Assembly (NCBI GenBank): GCA_030144725.1
Contig: JASKMD010000016.1
Coordinates: forward strand, 3,954,847-4,018,846
Source of the DNA: Haematococcus lacustris
Taxonomy: Eukaryota; Chlorophyta; Chlorophyceae; Chlamydomonadales; Haematococcaceae
Length of the DNA: 64,000 nucleotides
Direction: 5' to 3'
The position numbers and the translations under genes were made by a program. Numbering within the stretch: position 1 is the stretch's first letter; each line of letters starts with the position of its first letter. Positions 11,011 through 22,586 of the stretch are shown here, piece by piece. The notes under the pieces are model-generated. The model ran no database searches. It saw only the letters and a program-made list of their open reading frames with translations, and was not told where the DNA came from.

Positions 11011-12300
11011 ACTGTGACGCTGGCTTGGCTTTTGCATCCCTTTACCGCTTTTACGACCGAGAAAACACAACAACTAGCACTAGAGCTACTGTGCACTCCT
11101 ACTTGTCGTGCTCAGAGGAGAGGAGCGTGAGACTCTGGTCCGGCCTGCTTCCTGGCCTTGTTCATGACGTTGTGAAGTTGCAGGCACCTCTCATTTACGC
11201 AATCCTTCCCCCAGGGCGCCCTCAGCCTTTTGCCGTTAAAGCGGCGTATTGAGCAACTGATTGAGTCGTGTGTTGCAGGATGCAGCGTCGTGTGCAGGTT
11301 TCCTGATGTCTGCTGCCTGCTGCTTGAGCCCTTGTGGAGTGGGCTTAGAACAAAAAAGGCATGACGTGCATGGAGCAGACTACACCTCTGGGTGAGATCC
11401 AGTGCATAGTTTTGTGCCAGCTGCTCTAGGCTGAGCAAAGCAGCAGGTGCTGGACGCTGGGAGGGCCTGGCTAGCTGGTAGGGCTGGTGGACCTGGCTAG
11501 CTGGTAGGGCTGGTTGCTCGCGGACTGCTTCTGGGGAGGCTGTTGGGGTGTGGGGCTGGGCAGTGTGGGTCTTGAGGCCAAGTCCAAGGTGGTCGGGGAA
11601 GGGAGCGGAGTGAGGAGTGAGGAGAGGGAGAGAGAGGGTGACATTTTAAGGGTGGGGAAAGGGAGAGGGAGGGCCATTACGCCATCATGCCAGCGCTTCT
11701 GGTGCCTGGCCAGCTCGTGCTGGTCCCCCCACACGGGCAGTGGCCACTGCTGGCCCGGTCGCCCCACTTCTTTGCCCTGCCCCTGGGCCCCCTGCTGCTG
11801 AGGACACCCCGCCCCTCCCTGCCCCCCCACCTGCAGCTGCTGCTGACTGCGACAAGGCACCCAGGCTGGTCAAGTCCCCTGCTGAGCTGTCTGCAGGAGC
11901 TGGTGGGAAGCTGGCAGCTGGGCCTGAGGAAGCTGGGGAGGAGCTGGCCAGGGGGGCTGTGGTGGTGCGAGGGGAGGAGCCAGGGGCCAACCCCTGCTGC
12001 TGCTGCTGCTGCTGCTGGGTAGTAGATAGGGCTGGGGCGAGGTACCTGAGGGGCATTTTGCACACACACGCATGTGTGCATTGGGGAGGCGGAGGATGAG
12101 GATTTGGCGGGGCAGGAGGCTGAGGACAGCACCTTCCCGCCAGCTTCCCGCTTTTCCATAGCAGCATCACCCCAAAAACTGCTTGTGATGTCATGGGGTT
12201 GACATGGAGTGAAACTGCTGTGTAGTAGTGTAGCTGTGTAGTAGTGATGATAGGTTCACACCATAACCACTTTATCGCAGCATCAAGGGGAGTGGTAGTG
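11011..12300. other. Gap with one possible short exon
   Basis: Contains a minus-strand stretch reading LEQLAQNYALDLTQ (about 11,373-11,415), preceded by an AG acceptor and followed by GTGTAG. It could be a downstream exon of the unknown minus-strand gene. A second minus-strand stretch near 11,690-11,760 reads VWGDQHELARHQKRWHDG and could be another. Neither is phase-anchored to its neighbours. The rest is low complexity (CAG runs, Pro/Ser-rich frames). Confidence 0.35.
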
Positions 12301-12660
12301 GAGGGAGCTTGCTAACTTGCTAGCCCTCTCATCCACACAATGCTTGCCCCTGACTGACCTGTGGGTGACCTGTGGGTGCCTCAGCCTCATTGCAGCCTCA
12401 GCCTCATTGCCACAGTTTTATAGTATCTACAGCCAGGTGTTGGCTTACTACAATATACTACCTGTGGGGCTTCTTGCCTGGGGTGTTGGCTTACTACAAT
12501 ATACTGTCTGTGGGGCTTCTTGCCTAAAGCTGTCAGGAGGGTCAGGGTGGTGAGAGGAGGGAGGGAGGAGGGCGAGGAGGGGAGGGGAAGGTGGGCCTGG
12601 TGGGGTGAGGCTGATGGAATAGGGAGTGGGGGAGGAGGCTGGGCCGCACCTGTGTCTGAC

Positions 12661-15600
12661 CCAAGGTGGCCATAAGAGGTAAAACACTGCCTGGGTCTCA
12701 GGGTCCACCAGCCCCCACTGGATGCCGTCTTTGGCCAGGTGGTACTCTGCCACCTGCATGGAGTGCATGGGGCTGCATGGTTGCATGGGTAGACCTGAAG
12801 GGAGATCTGACACGTGTGGTGCATGCCCAGGCAAGAGTTGTCCCTGAGCAAGCTATTGCAGCATGGATGTCATCATGATCAGGACCACCTTTGCCTGTCA
12901 GCGTTGCTGTGACACATATGCTCAGTATGCAACATGGATAGGCGTAGTGTTCAGCATGCATGCAAAGCAGGGTTGGTGCAGGCAAGGCCCCGTACAAAGA
13001 GCCTCTCGGACAATGGTGGCACGCATGGTGGTACGTAGGGTTATGTGCATGGTGGTGTGCATGGTGGTACGCATGGGAGGTTGCTTTCTTGAGCACTGCT
13101 CAGTGTGCTGTGTGCGTTCTGGTGGAATCCAACCCTGCTTGGTGCGTTCTGGTGGAACCCAACCCGGTACAGCCTAGGTGAGATGCAATCCTAACACTGC
13201 CGTGCCCCTGCAACACTGCCGTGCCCCTGCCCTTCCCTGCACTTAGCAGGCAGCTAGCGGGCGGCAGCCACTGGTCAGCCAGCCCTGGCCTGCTCCCACC
13301 CGGGTCTGGCCCTGACACTTGTTAGCAACCAGCCCTGGCCTGCATCCAGCGGGCCTGCACCCAGCGGCCAGCCCCGCCTTGCTCACCAGAGCGCTGTTCT
13401 TGGCCAGGTTCTGCATGTAAGCGGACAGGTCGCCCTTCACCACAGCGCAGGTGCGGTCAAAGGACAGCACCAGGGCGCCGCTGCGGTCCTCAAACACCTG
13501 CAGCGGGGTGGGGGACGGAACCAGGCTGGCAGGCATGCAGGCAGGCAGGTGGGCAGGCAGGTGGGCAGGCAGGTGGGCAGGCAGGTGGGCAGGCAGGTGG
13601 GCCGGCAGGCAGATGGGAAGGGTGCAGACACAGGCAAAACAGGTGTGCAGGTGAGCAAGCAGGTGGTGAGAGGGTGTAGGTAAGCGGGCAGGCAGGTGGG
13701 CCACAAGCAGGCAGGCAAGCAGGCAGGGAAGGGTAAGTATACACGCAAGCAGGCAGGTAGGTGAGCAGGCAGGTGAGTAGAGGGGCAGGTAGGCAGGCAG
13801 GCAAGCGCATGAGGCAAAGCAGGAGGCGGGACGGCCGATGAGCCGCTGCCGAGGATCAAGCTAGAACAACCACCTGCAAGAAGGCCGTGGGCCAGTCGTC
13901 GCTGAGCTGGCGGCACAGCGCTAGCATGCAATCCTCCGCTCGACCTCGCATCATCGCCAGCGGGTCGGCACGGCCGGACGGAACAAACGGCCCAGCCAAC
14001 GAAGCCGCGCGCGCAGCCATTTCGTGCTGTAGCCGCTGCCTCACTCGGCTCTGCAGCAAGCAGCCGCAACACCTGAAGTCGGCACACGCATCACACCGAT
14101 CACTCTTAGCTACCGAGTCCGGTCACTTTCGGCTTGCGGGCACACCAAGGTGGCGGGCAGTGGGGCTGAAAGAGCACTCCAAGTGGCGCGGCAGCTGAGC
14201 AAGGCTTATGAACTTCCCACCACTGATGTAATTGGGGCATTGCACAGGCCACGGCAACCGAATTGAGTTAGGGTCAAGTCAGGGTTAGCTTTACTGACCA
14301 CATAAGGCTCATTGGGGTACTCATACTCGCAAAAGGCTGGGGCGCCCTTTGGCGCCTGGGGGGGCGCCTTGACCACAAAGTCCGTGGGGGCCAGCTGCAG
14401 GCAGGCAGGCGGGGGGGAGGCAGAGAAGCGGTCAACAGTCATCCAGACAGGCAGCTCCAGGCAGGGCAGCAGTCAGGCCAGGGCGGGGGCCAATGGTTGG
14501 GCAAGCAGGAGTCCAGGCAAGGGGGGTGGGCAGGCCAGGGCAGGGGTCAATGGTCAGCCAGGCAGGCAGCTCCAGGCAGGGCAGCAGGCAGGCCAGGGCG
14601 GGGGCCGATGGTCAGGCACGCAGGAGTCCAGGGGTGGGCAGGCCAGGGCAGGGGTCGATGGTCATCCAGGCAGGCAGCTCCAGGCAGGGGGGGTGGGCAG
14701 GGCGGGGGTCAATAGTCATCCAGGCAGGCAGCTCCAGGCAGGGCGGTGAGTTGGCCCATCAACAGGCGCTCCATGTTATTGGCTTGGCCTCAAGGAGGGT
14801 GTTGATGACTGTGTGCTCAGTGCAGTAGCTCCAACTGGTCAATAGCTCGGCTGGGGTGGGCTGGCCATGTCTGACCTCTTAAAATGACAAGCAGGCAAGG
14901 TGGCAGGCAGACAGCCAGGGTGGCAGGCAGGCAGGCAGACAGGCACGTGTGGCAGATAGGCAGATTGACAGACAGGCAGGTGTGGCGAGGTAGGCCCACT
15001 AGTAAATTGGCACTGTACAAGCTGCCACACCGTGCCTGGGGCAGCTGCAACACGTTGCAACAAGGTTTCGCAGGTGGGCAAACAAGGAAACCTCTCATTC
15101 CCTCACTCTCTCAAATAGGCAGTCGAGGTAGGTGTTTCAGACAGGCAGGTGGGGTCAGCAGGCAGGCGGGTGGGGCAAGCAGCTTCGCCCCCTCTCATCC
15201 CCCTCGCACCTCTCATCCCCCTCACCTCTCGCACTCCCCTCACCCTTCTCACTCCCCTCACCCCACCCCGGTGATCAGCCAGCCCCTCTCATCCCCCTCG
15301 CCCCTCCCATCCCCCTCGCCCCTCTCATCCCCCTCACCCCTCACCCTACCCCGGTGATCAGCCAGCCCACCGGCTGTCACCCCCCTTCCCCTCACCTGTG
15401 ACAGCTTGCTCTTGAGCTTGCTGATCTTGTGCTGCAGCCGGTCTCGCTCATACTCGCTGGGCTGGTACTCAAAGGTGCTGAAGTCCTGTAGGGCAGGGCA
15501 AGGTGCAGAGTGGTGTGCCCTTTGCCGGAGTGCCCTTTGGGAGTGCGAGAGTGAGTGACATCGCCTCTCTATAAGTAGGTATCAGCAGGTGTTAGTAGAT

Positions 15601-18433
15601 ATGTGCAGAGGGCAAAGGCAGCTGCGGCAGACATTAGCACAGCTAGTGCCTGGGGAGTAGCAGCAGCCTGGAGCAGTAGCAGCAGCAGCAGCAGCAGCCT
15701 GGGGCAGCAGCAGCAGCCTGGGGCAGCAGCAGCAGCCTGGGGTGTCAGGGGCAGCCTGGGGCAGCAGGAGCAGAGACAAGGGGTAAGGCTCTTGCTCTGA
15801 TAGCATCGCCACAGCCAGCTCAGGGTTGAGGGGCTGCTTTACATTCAGGGGAGGTGGTGGGAGCAGGCCATGCCCCAGGCGGCACCTCCTCCCTTAAATG
15901 CACACCGGTTCTGCCTGCCTGGCTTCTGACAGGAACCTGGCATACAGGGAGGAGGCTCCGTCTGGGACATGGCCTGCCCCCACCACCTTCCCTGCCTGGC
16001 TTCTGACAGTAGTCGTCTGCTTCTTCTTTTGACAGCAGCTTCAGTAGGCCCTGCCCTTAACCTCCTTGGATGCTATTCTCCCTGCCCTCACTCTACCTCA
16101 CTCTGACTATGCTCCATCACAGCAACATCACCCTCACACCCTCACTCTCTACTCCCAGCCACCTTGCTCCACCTCATCCCTCACCTTCCTGCAACACCAA
16201 CCCTCCGCACCATAAGTGCCATCCCGGCCACAAGCCCCGCCCACCCTCCTGCCTCTCCCTCATCCCTTGGCCCCCCACAACAAGCCCCTCTGGCCCTGCC
16301 CCTCCCGCAGCCCCCCCTCCCCTCACCCCTTGCCCAACCCACGACAGGCCTCGCCGCCCTCCACCCCACCCCTACCCACCCCCTCCACCTCCCTACCCTA
16401 TGCCTTGCCTGCCCCACCTGCTCTAGCTGCCAGTGCCTCCACCTGGTTGTGGCGGTGCCCCGGGCTGTCTGGCTGCACCTCCTGGTCAGGGCCAGACGCC
16501 CAGTGGCCTGCAGGGTCCTGTCCTGCCCCCCACCCTGCGCACCCCTTACCCTGCCCACCCCCTCCACCTCCTTACCCCTGCATGAGGGTGGCTGGGCCGC
16601 AGCAGCCTTTGTCCTGGTGGCACCCTGCTGGTCAGCTCCTGCTCAGCCTCCTGGCTGAGAGTGCGGTGCCACACAGGTTCATGGACGCCTGGCCCAGGCC
16701 CTGCCCCTGCTGGTGGCAGGCCATGGGCTGTGGCAAAGTCGTGCTGGTGGGTGGTGACCAGCTGCTGGTACAGCTGCTGCTTGAAGTCGGGGCTCAGGGC
16801 GTTGGGCTGCAGGCGTGAGGGGGAGGGGAGGGGGGAGGGGGAGGGGGGAGGCAGCAATGGAGGGGCAGGGGAGGGGTCAGGCAGCAGTGGGGTGGGGCAG
16901 TGAAGGGGCAGAGTGAGACGGCGGTGGGGTGGGGCAGTGGAGGGGTGAGGCAGCTCCAGGCCTGATGTGGGAGGGGAGGGGGAGGGGGAGGGGGAGGGGG
17001 AGGGGGAGGGGGAGGGGGAGGGGGAGGGGGAGGGGGAGGGGGAGGGGGAGGGGGAGGGGGAGGGGGAGGGGGAGGGGGAGGGGGAGGGGGAGGGGGAGGG
17101 GGAGGTGTGGGGTGAATAGAGGAGGGGGAGGGGGAGGGGGAGGGGGAGGGGGAGGGGGTGGGGGAGGGGGAGGGGGAGGGGGAGGGGGAGGGGGAGGGGG
17201 AGGGGGAGGGGGAGGGGGAGGGGGAGGGGGAGGGGGAGGGGGAGGGGGAGGGGGAGGGGGAGGGGGAGGGGGAGGGGGAGGGGGAGGGGGAGGGGGAGGG
17301 GGAGGGGGAGGGAGGAGGCAGCAGCCACACACAGCAGAGCAGCCAAAGTCTTCCCAACCCAGCCCAGGATGCATGACCATGATAAGTTGGCGACGGAGAC
17401 AAGACATCACTGCCCACCCGACCAGTCAGTGTCACCCAGGTCAGGAGGTGCAGGGCAGGGGGTGTGGGTCAGGGCAGGCAGCAAGCTGGACCAGACAGGA
17501 CCTGAGCCAGCTGCGCTCTTAATCAGGCTATGTGGTGCCCTGACAGGCATGAGCCTCAACAGGACCTGAGCCAAGTGTCCTCCCAGTCATATCTTATGGT
17601 GCCCTGACCCCAGGAGGTGGCAGCATGGGTGCGGGTCATGAGGGACAGCAGCGCCCAGCACAGAGAGTCCCTGATGCTGGACCAAGGTTGGGGCGCAGCT
17701 CAACAGCAGTAGAGGCACAGCGGTGTGGAGGGCGGGGGCTAAGGGTCATGGCCGTCCAGGGTGTGGGGACAGAGGGGGGGGTGTGGCAGTGTGGCAGAGA
17801 CAGGGGCAGGGGGCAGGGAGGTGGTGGGGGTAAGGGTGGGGTAAGGGTGAGGGCAGGGACAGCGGCAAGCAGCAGCCCAAGAGGAGAGGAGAGGTGGGGT
17901 GGGGAGTGGCATCGCAATCAGTTGTTTATTGCTGCCAGGAGGAATGTGGAGTAGGGCCACATCTGGGGCAGGGGCAGGCAGCAGGGTGAGGCAGCAGGGG
18001 GAGCTGGGTGCTGGGTAAGTTAGTTGGGGCCGTGGCGGAGCAAAGCCAGGATGGGATAGCCGGTATGGAGGTGTGTGAGATGCCTGCTCCGTCCAGTGGG
18101 GCAGGGCAGTGGGGCATCAAATCATGGCCCACGTAGGGCACTGCAATGATGAAGGTGTTTTGACGGATAGTTGGTGTGGAGGTGGGTGGGACGCCTGCAG
18201 GGGGCCAAGGCTGGGGGCCTTCCTCGCCCGTGCAGGGACCAGTAGCATTAAGGCTTGGCCCACATGGACCGCTGCAATGATAAGGTGTATTGAAGGTGTG
18301 ATGTGCTGGCGCCATGTCATGTGAGGAAGGTACCAGGCAGCTGGCCACCTACCACCTACCAGAGAGCGCAGCCCAAAGAATGTGATGGGTGAGAAGGCCA
18401 GGGTGACAGCATCCTGGGACACGTTCTTGTACT
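12661..18433 (-). CDS. Unrecognised multi-exon protein gene (core exons)
   Basis: Seven exons were found on the minus strand: 18433-18360, 16806-16624, 15485-15396, 14394-14299, 14050-13874, 13497-13387, 12753-12661. The last six are all in phase 0 with AG/GT borders and lengths divisible by three, and they read like ordinary protein rather than repeat. Landmarks in order: [33 protein letters not shown]; a charged helix [17 protein letters not shown] (possible coiled coil); [79 protein letters not shown]. The first exon is phase 1 and needs an undetected partner. I recognise no family; gene ends and any missing exons are unknown. Introns carry GCAGG and GGGGGA repeats. Confidence 0.55.
13508..13810. 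repeat. GGCAGGTGGGCA tandem repeat
   Basis: Twelve-base GGCAGGTGGGCA units and variants in an intron of the unknown gene, between the exons ending at 13874 and starting at 13497. Confidence 0.85.
14400..14745. repeat. Minisatellite built of AGGCAGGCAGCTCCAGGCAG
   Basis: Irregular units of about 60-80 bp with GTCAATGGTCAGCCAGG, CAGCTCCAGGCAGGG and CAGGCCAGGGC, directly upstream in transcript sense of the exon starting at 14394. Non-coding. Confidence 0.75.
16975..17310. repeat. (GGGGGA)n array, second locus
   Basis: About 335 bp of GGGGGA, interrupted near 17,105-17,120 by GTGTGGGGTGAATAG. Same motif and same orientation as 1691-1955. It lies in an intron of the minus-strand unknown gene, so the transcript carries (UCCCCC)n. 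Confidence 0.95.
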
Positions 18434-18436
18434 CTG

Positions 18437-18530
18437 TGGGCAAGCAGGCAGGCAGGCAGGCAGATGGCTGAGCAGGCTGGGTAAGACGACAGGCAGGGAG
18501 GCTGGGTAAGCAGTTCAGCAGCTTGTTGCA
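18437..18530. repeat. GGCAGG / GCTGGGTAAGAC repeat, left copy
   Basis: Shares GAGCAGGCTGGGTAAGACGA and GGCTGGGTAAGCAG with 19,285-19,440. The two copies bracket the Fanzor-like remnant at 18,583-19,110. Confidence 0.65.
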
Positions 18531-18582
18531 GAACATGTGGCCACCACGACAGTATTGGTGCAGAGTAGTCGTCAAGAGCACT

Positions 18583-19110
18583 GAACGTTTAAGAGCACCG
18601 CCAAGGAACAGCTGCGTCCTGGAAGGGGTGCGGACACGGTGCCGGGCAAGGTGGTGACAGTGGATGAGTTCCGCACCAGCTCGGCCAGCTCGGCTTTGAA
18701 CAGCCCCCAGCCCTGTGAGGCGGGGCTGGACTGCAGCAAGCCCACCATGCCTGAGGACTGGAAGCCCCAGCCATTTCAGGTGCAGCACCGCTTGTTGCGG
18801 TCAGCCTTGAGCAAGCGGTTCGAGGCGTCAGTGCGGGGCCTCATGTGGTGCCCTGAGCTGGACCAGGCTACCCCTGGGGACCTTGGCAAGTGGGTGGACA
18901 GGAACTGCAACGCAGCCCTCAACCTCCAGCGGGCAGGGGAGAGCAAGTGGCGCCCACTGGAGCTGTGCAGGTGAAAAGACCGAGGAGCGGCTCCTGCCAA
19001 GGGCAAGGAGTAGCCCGGCCTAGGCTTCAAGAAGCTGTGAGACCGAGCACCCAAGGCCCTAGCCCAGCAGCCTGTAGCACAGTAGCATGTGTGCCCTAGG
19101 CAACGCTTAC
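18583..19110 (+). pseudogene. Fanzor/TnpB-like C-terminal remnant B
   Basis: Open from 18,583 to the stop at 18,972. It reads GKVVTVDEFRTSS, then a Cys-containing loop (PCEAGLDC), VQHRLLRSALSKRFEASVRG, LMWCPE and GKWVDRNCNAALNLQ. The order DEFRTS, CxxxxxC, RGLxWCP, DRxxNAALN matches the zinc-ribbon plus RuvC-III end of TnpB/Fanzor proteins. Where another copy has RDC this one has RNC, so the acidic residue expected in RuvC-III is replaced. After the stop, homology to the family tail continues (PAKGKE, PGLG), broken by two more stops. No upstream catalytic half is present. A dead fragment. Confidence 0.6.
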
Positions 19111-20539
19111 GCTGTTGCTTACATCAGAGCGTGTGGTTCATGCCGACACCTATCGCCCCATCCTCGTAAGGGGTTGGGGGTAGGGAACTAGGTATTGGTG
19201 CCGGCTGTTCTAGGTATTTCTAGTGTTTTAGGTACCAACAGCTCGGATTACAGATAACGCAGCTCCTAGTAGTAGGGGAGTGTGCTGGTAGAGCAAGCAG
19301 GCAGACAGGCAGGCAGCTGAGCAGGCTGGGTAAGACGACAGGCAGGCAGACTGGGTAAGACAACAGGCAGGCAGTCAGGCAGGCTGGGTAAGACGGCAGG
19401 CAGGCAGGCTGGGTAAGCAGGTCAGCAGCAGCTTGGTCAGCTTGGGCAGCTTGGTCTCATTTCATTCTGTAAGTGGCACACTGTTAGGAGTGCTGTGCGG
19501 CATGGCATGCACTGTGAAGGGTAAGGTATGTTGCAACCGGCTGTTAGTCACGAGGGTGAGAGTCATGGTAGGGTTCCAGTAGCACACACGCGTGAGTATG
19601 TGGTGCGGGTCCAGTAGCAGATTGACAGGCTATGGCAGCAGCAGCAGCAGCTGGTACCCCAGGTGCAGGAGCAGCTCTGGAGCTGAGGCAGTAGGAGGAG
19701 TTCAGGGGCAGTAGCAGCAGGGGAGTAGGAGCGGGGAGCACAGTGGCAGGCAGCAGCTGTTCAGGCCAAGCTGGCACACACAGCGGCTTAGAGAGGCAGG
19801 CAGCAGCAATGGCAGCAGCAACCCTACGGTAGCAGCAGCTGTTTGCAACCAGGCTGGCAACAAGGCAGGAAACATCCACCCCCTGCTCGCCCAGCTAAGG
19901 GCCTACTGGCAGCCTGACGGCTGACTGCTTCTGACTTGCCAGCCACCATCAACCCCTCCTCCTACCAACACTCAAGATGTGCAGATCTCATGGCACCCAT
20001 GGTGGGGTGGCACCCCTACCTCCCAACCCTTCCCGCTGTGCATGACATAGCCGCCCCTTCCAAGCCCTACGTTGCCTGCTGCAAACCAGCCTCTCCACCA
20101 GCCGCATCCGCGGCCGCGGGGGGTCAGGGCCTCAGGCTGGCAGGGAGTCATCTGGCCTGGCCTGGGTGCTGCAAACCAGCCTCTCCACCCCCAGTCCCTT
20201 CACAAGCTGTTCATAGCCGGGCGAGTACCTCCCTCCTCCCCACCCTTCTCGAGTGTTCCCTGCCTGCTGTCATTTTCTGGCAAGGCCAAGGCTAGGAGGC
20301 TGGGCATACTGGGCTGTGGCATGCACATGCAAGCATGCACTACCTACAGCCCCGCTGGGTCTATCCCCGCTGGGCTTAGAGTGGGTCCTGTTGGGCTATC
20401 GGAGTGGCAGCTGGGATGGCAGCTCCTACCTGTGGGAGGGCAGCGAGGTTGTCCCTCTCCCCCAGTGCTACCCCCCAACCCTCCTTCCACACACATACAC
20501 ACACACACACACCACACACACTGACCAGCAAGACCATAG
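19111..20539. other. Gap: GCAGG-type repeat, then unassigned sequence
   Basis: 19,285-19,440 is a GGCAGGCAG/CTGGGTAAGAC repeat. Near 20,262-20,340 lies a diverged single copy of the 78-bp satellite unit (TTTTCTGGCAAGGCCAAGGC, then GGCATGCACATGC). I see no gene. Confidence 0.5.
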
Positions 20540-22586
20540 TCATCACTTTATGGCAAGGTCAAGGCTGGGACGCTGGGCAGTGGCATGCACACCCACCCCA
20601 CACCCACAAAACCTTAGTCATCACTTTATGGCAAGGTCAAGGCTGGGACGCTGGGCAGTGGCATGCACACCCACCCCACACCCACAAAACCTTAGTCATC
20701 ACTTTATGGCAAGGTCAAGGCTGGGACGCTGGGCAGTGGCATGCACACCCACCCCACACCCACAAAACCTTAGTCATCACTTTATGGCAAGGTCAAGGCT
20801 GGGACGCTGGGCAGTGGCATGCACACCCACCCCACACCCACAAAACCTTAGTCATCACTTTATGGCAAGGTCAAGGCTGGGACGCTGGGCAGTGGCATGC
20901 ACACCCACCCCACACCCACAAAACCTTAGTCATCACTTTATGGCAAGGTCAAGGCTGGGACGCTGGGCAGTGGCATGCACACCCACCCCACACCCACAAA
21001 ACCTTAGTCATCACTTTATGGCAAGGTCAAGGCTGGGACGCTGGGCAGTGGCATGCACACCCACCCCACACCCACAAAACCTTAGTCATCACTTTATGGC
21101 AAGGTCAAGGCTGGGACGCTGGGCAGTGGCATGCACACCCACCCCACACCCACAAAACCTTAGTCATCACTTTATGGCAAGGTCAAGGCTGGGACGCTGG
21201 GCAGTGGCATGCACACCCACCCCACACCCACAAAACCTTAGTCATCACTTTATGGCAAGGTCAAGGCTGGGACGCTGGGCAGTGGCATGCACACCCACCC
21301 CACACCCACAAAACCTTAGTCATCACTTTATGGCAAGGTCAAGGCTGGGACGCTGGGCAGTGGCATGCACACCCACCCCACACCCACAAAACCTTAGTCA
21401 TCACTTTATGGCAAGGTCAAGGCTGGGACGCTGGGCAGTGGCATGCACACCCACCCCACACCCACAAAACCTTAGTCATCACTTTATGGCAAGGTCAAGG
21501 CTGGGACGCTGGGCAGTGGCATGCACACCCACCCCACACCCACAAAACCTTAGTCATCACTTTATGGCAAGGTCAAGGCTGGGACGCTGGGCAGTGGCAT
21601 GCACACCCACCCCACACCCACAAAACCTTAGTCATCACTTTATGGCAAGGTCAAGGCTGGGACGCTGGGCAGTGGCATGCACACCCACCCCACACCCACA
21701 AAACCTTAGTCATCACTTTATGGCAAGGTCAAGGCTGGGACGCTGGGCAGTGGCATGCACACCCACCCCACACCCACAAAACCTTAGTCATCACTTTATG
21801 GCAAGGTCAAGGCTGGGACGCTGGGCAGTGGCATGCACACCCACCCCACACCCACAAAACCTTAGTCATCACTTTATGGCAAGGTCAAGGCTGGGACGCT
21901 GGGCAGTGGCATGCACACCCACCCCACACCCACAAAACCTTAGTCATCACTTTATGGCAAGGTCAAGGCTGGGACGCTGGGCAGTGGCATGCACACCCAC
22001 CCCACACCCACAAAACCTTAGTCATCACTTTATGGCAAGGTCAAGGCTGGGACGCTGGGCAGTGGCATGCACACCCACCCCACACCCACAAAACCTTAGT
22101 CATCACTTTATGGCAAGGTCAAGGCTGGGACGCTGGGCAGTGGCATGCACACCCACCCCACACCCACAAAACCTTAGTCATCACTTTATGGCAAGGTCAA
22201 GGCTGGGACGCTGGGCAGTGGCATGCACACCCACCCCACACCCACAAAACCTTAGTCATCACTTTATGGCAAGGTCAAGGCTGGGACGCTGGGCAGTGGC
22301 ATGCACACCCACCCCACACCCACAAAACCTTAGTCATCACTTTATGGCAAGGTCAAGGCTGGGACGCTGGGCAGTGGCATGCACACCCACCCCACACCCA
22401 CAAAACCTTAGTCATCACTTTATGGCAAGGTCAAGGCTGGGACGCTGGGCAGTGGCATGCACACCCACCCCACACCCACAAAACCTTAGTCATCACTTTA
22501 TGGCAAGGTCAAGGCTGGGACGCTGGGCAGTGGCATGCACACCCACCCCACACCCACAAAACCTTAGTCATCACTTTATGGCAAGG
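20540..22586. repeat. 78-bp satellite, 26 tandem copies plus a partial
   Basis: The unit begins TCATCACTTTATGGCAAGG and contains GGGACGCTGGGCAGTGGC and CACACCCACAAAACCTTAG. Copy starts fall exactly 78 bp apart from 20,540 to 22,568; units look identical by eye except at the two ends. Because 78 is a multiple of three, two plus-strand frames stay open throughout (26-residue periods). A 27th copy stops after GGCAAGG and flanking sequence follows. No promoter, splice or codon evidence supports translation. Confidence 0.95.

Noticed and set aside
16546..17435. Pro/Ser/Leu-rich 'pherophorin-like' frames on the minus strand
   Set aside because: Translation of the (GGGGGA)n intronic array. Only 16,624-16,806 reads as a real exon, and it is in the unknown gene.
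20540..22586. CRISPR-like array
   Set aside because: Units are identical through their full 78 bp with no variable spacers, and the context is a eukaryotic nuclear genome.
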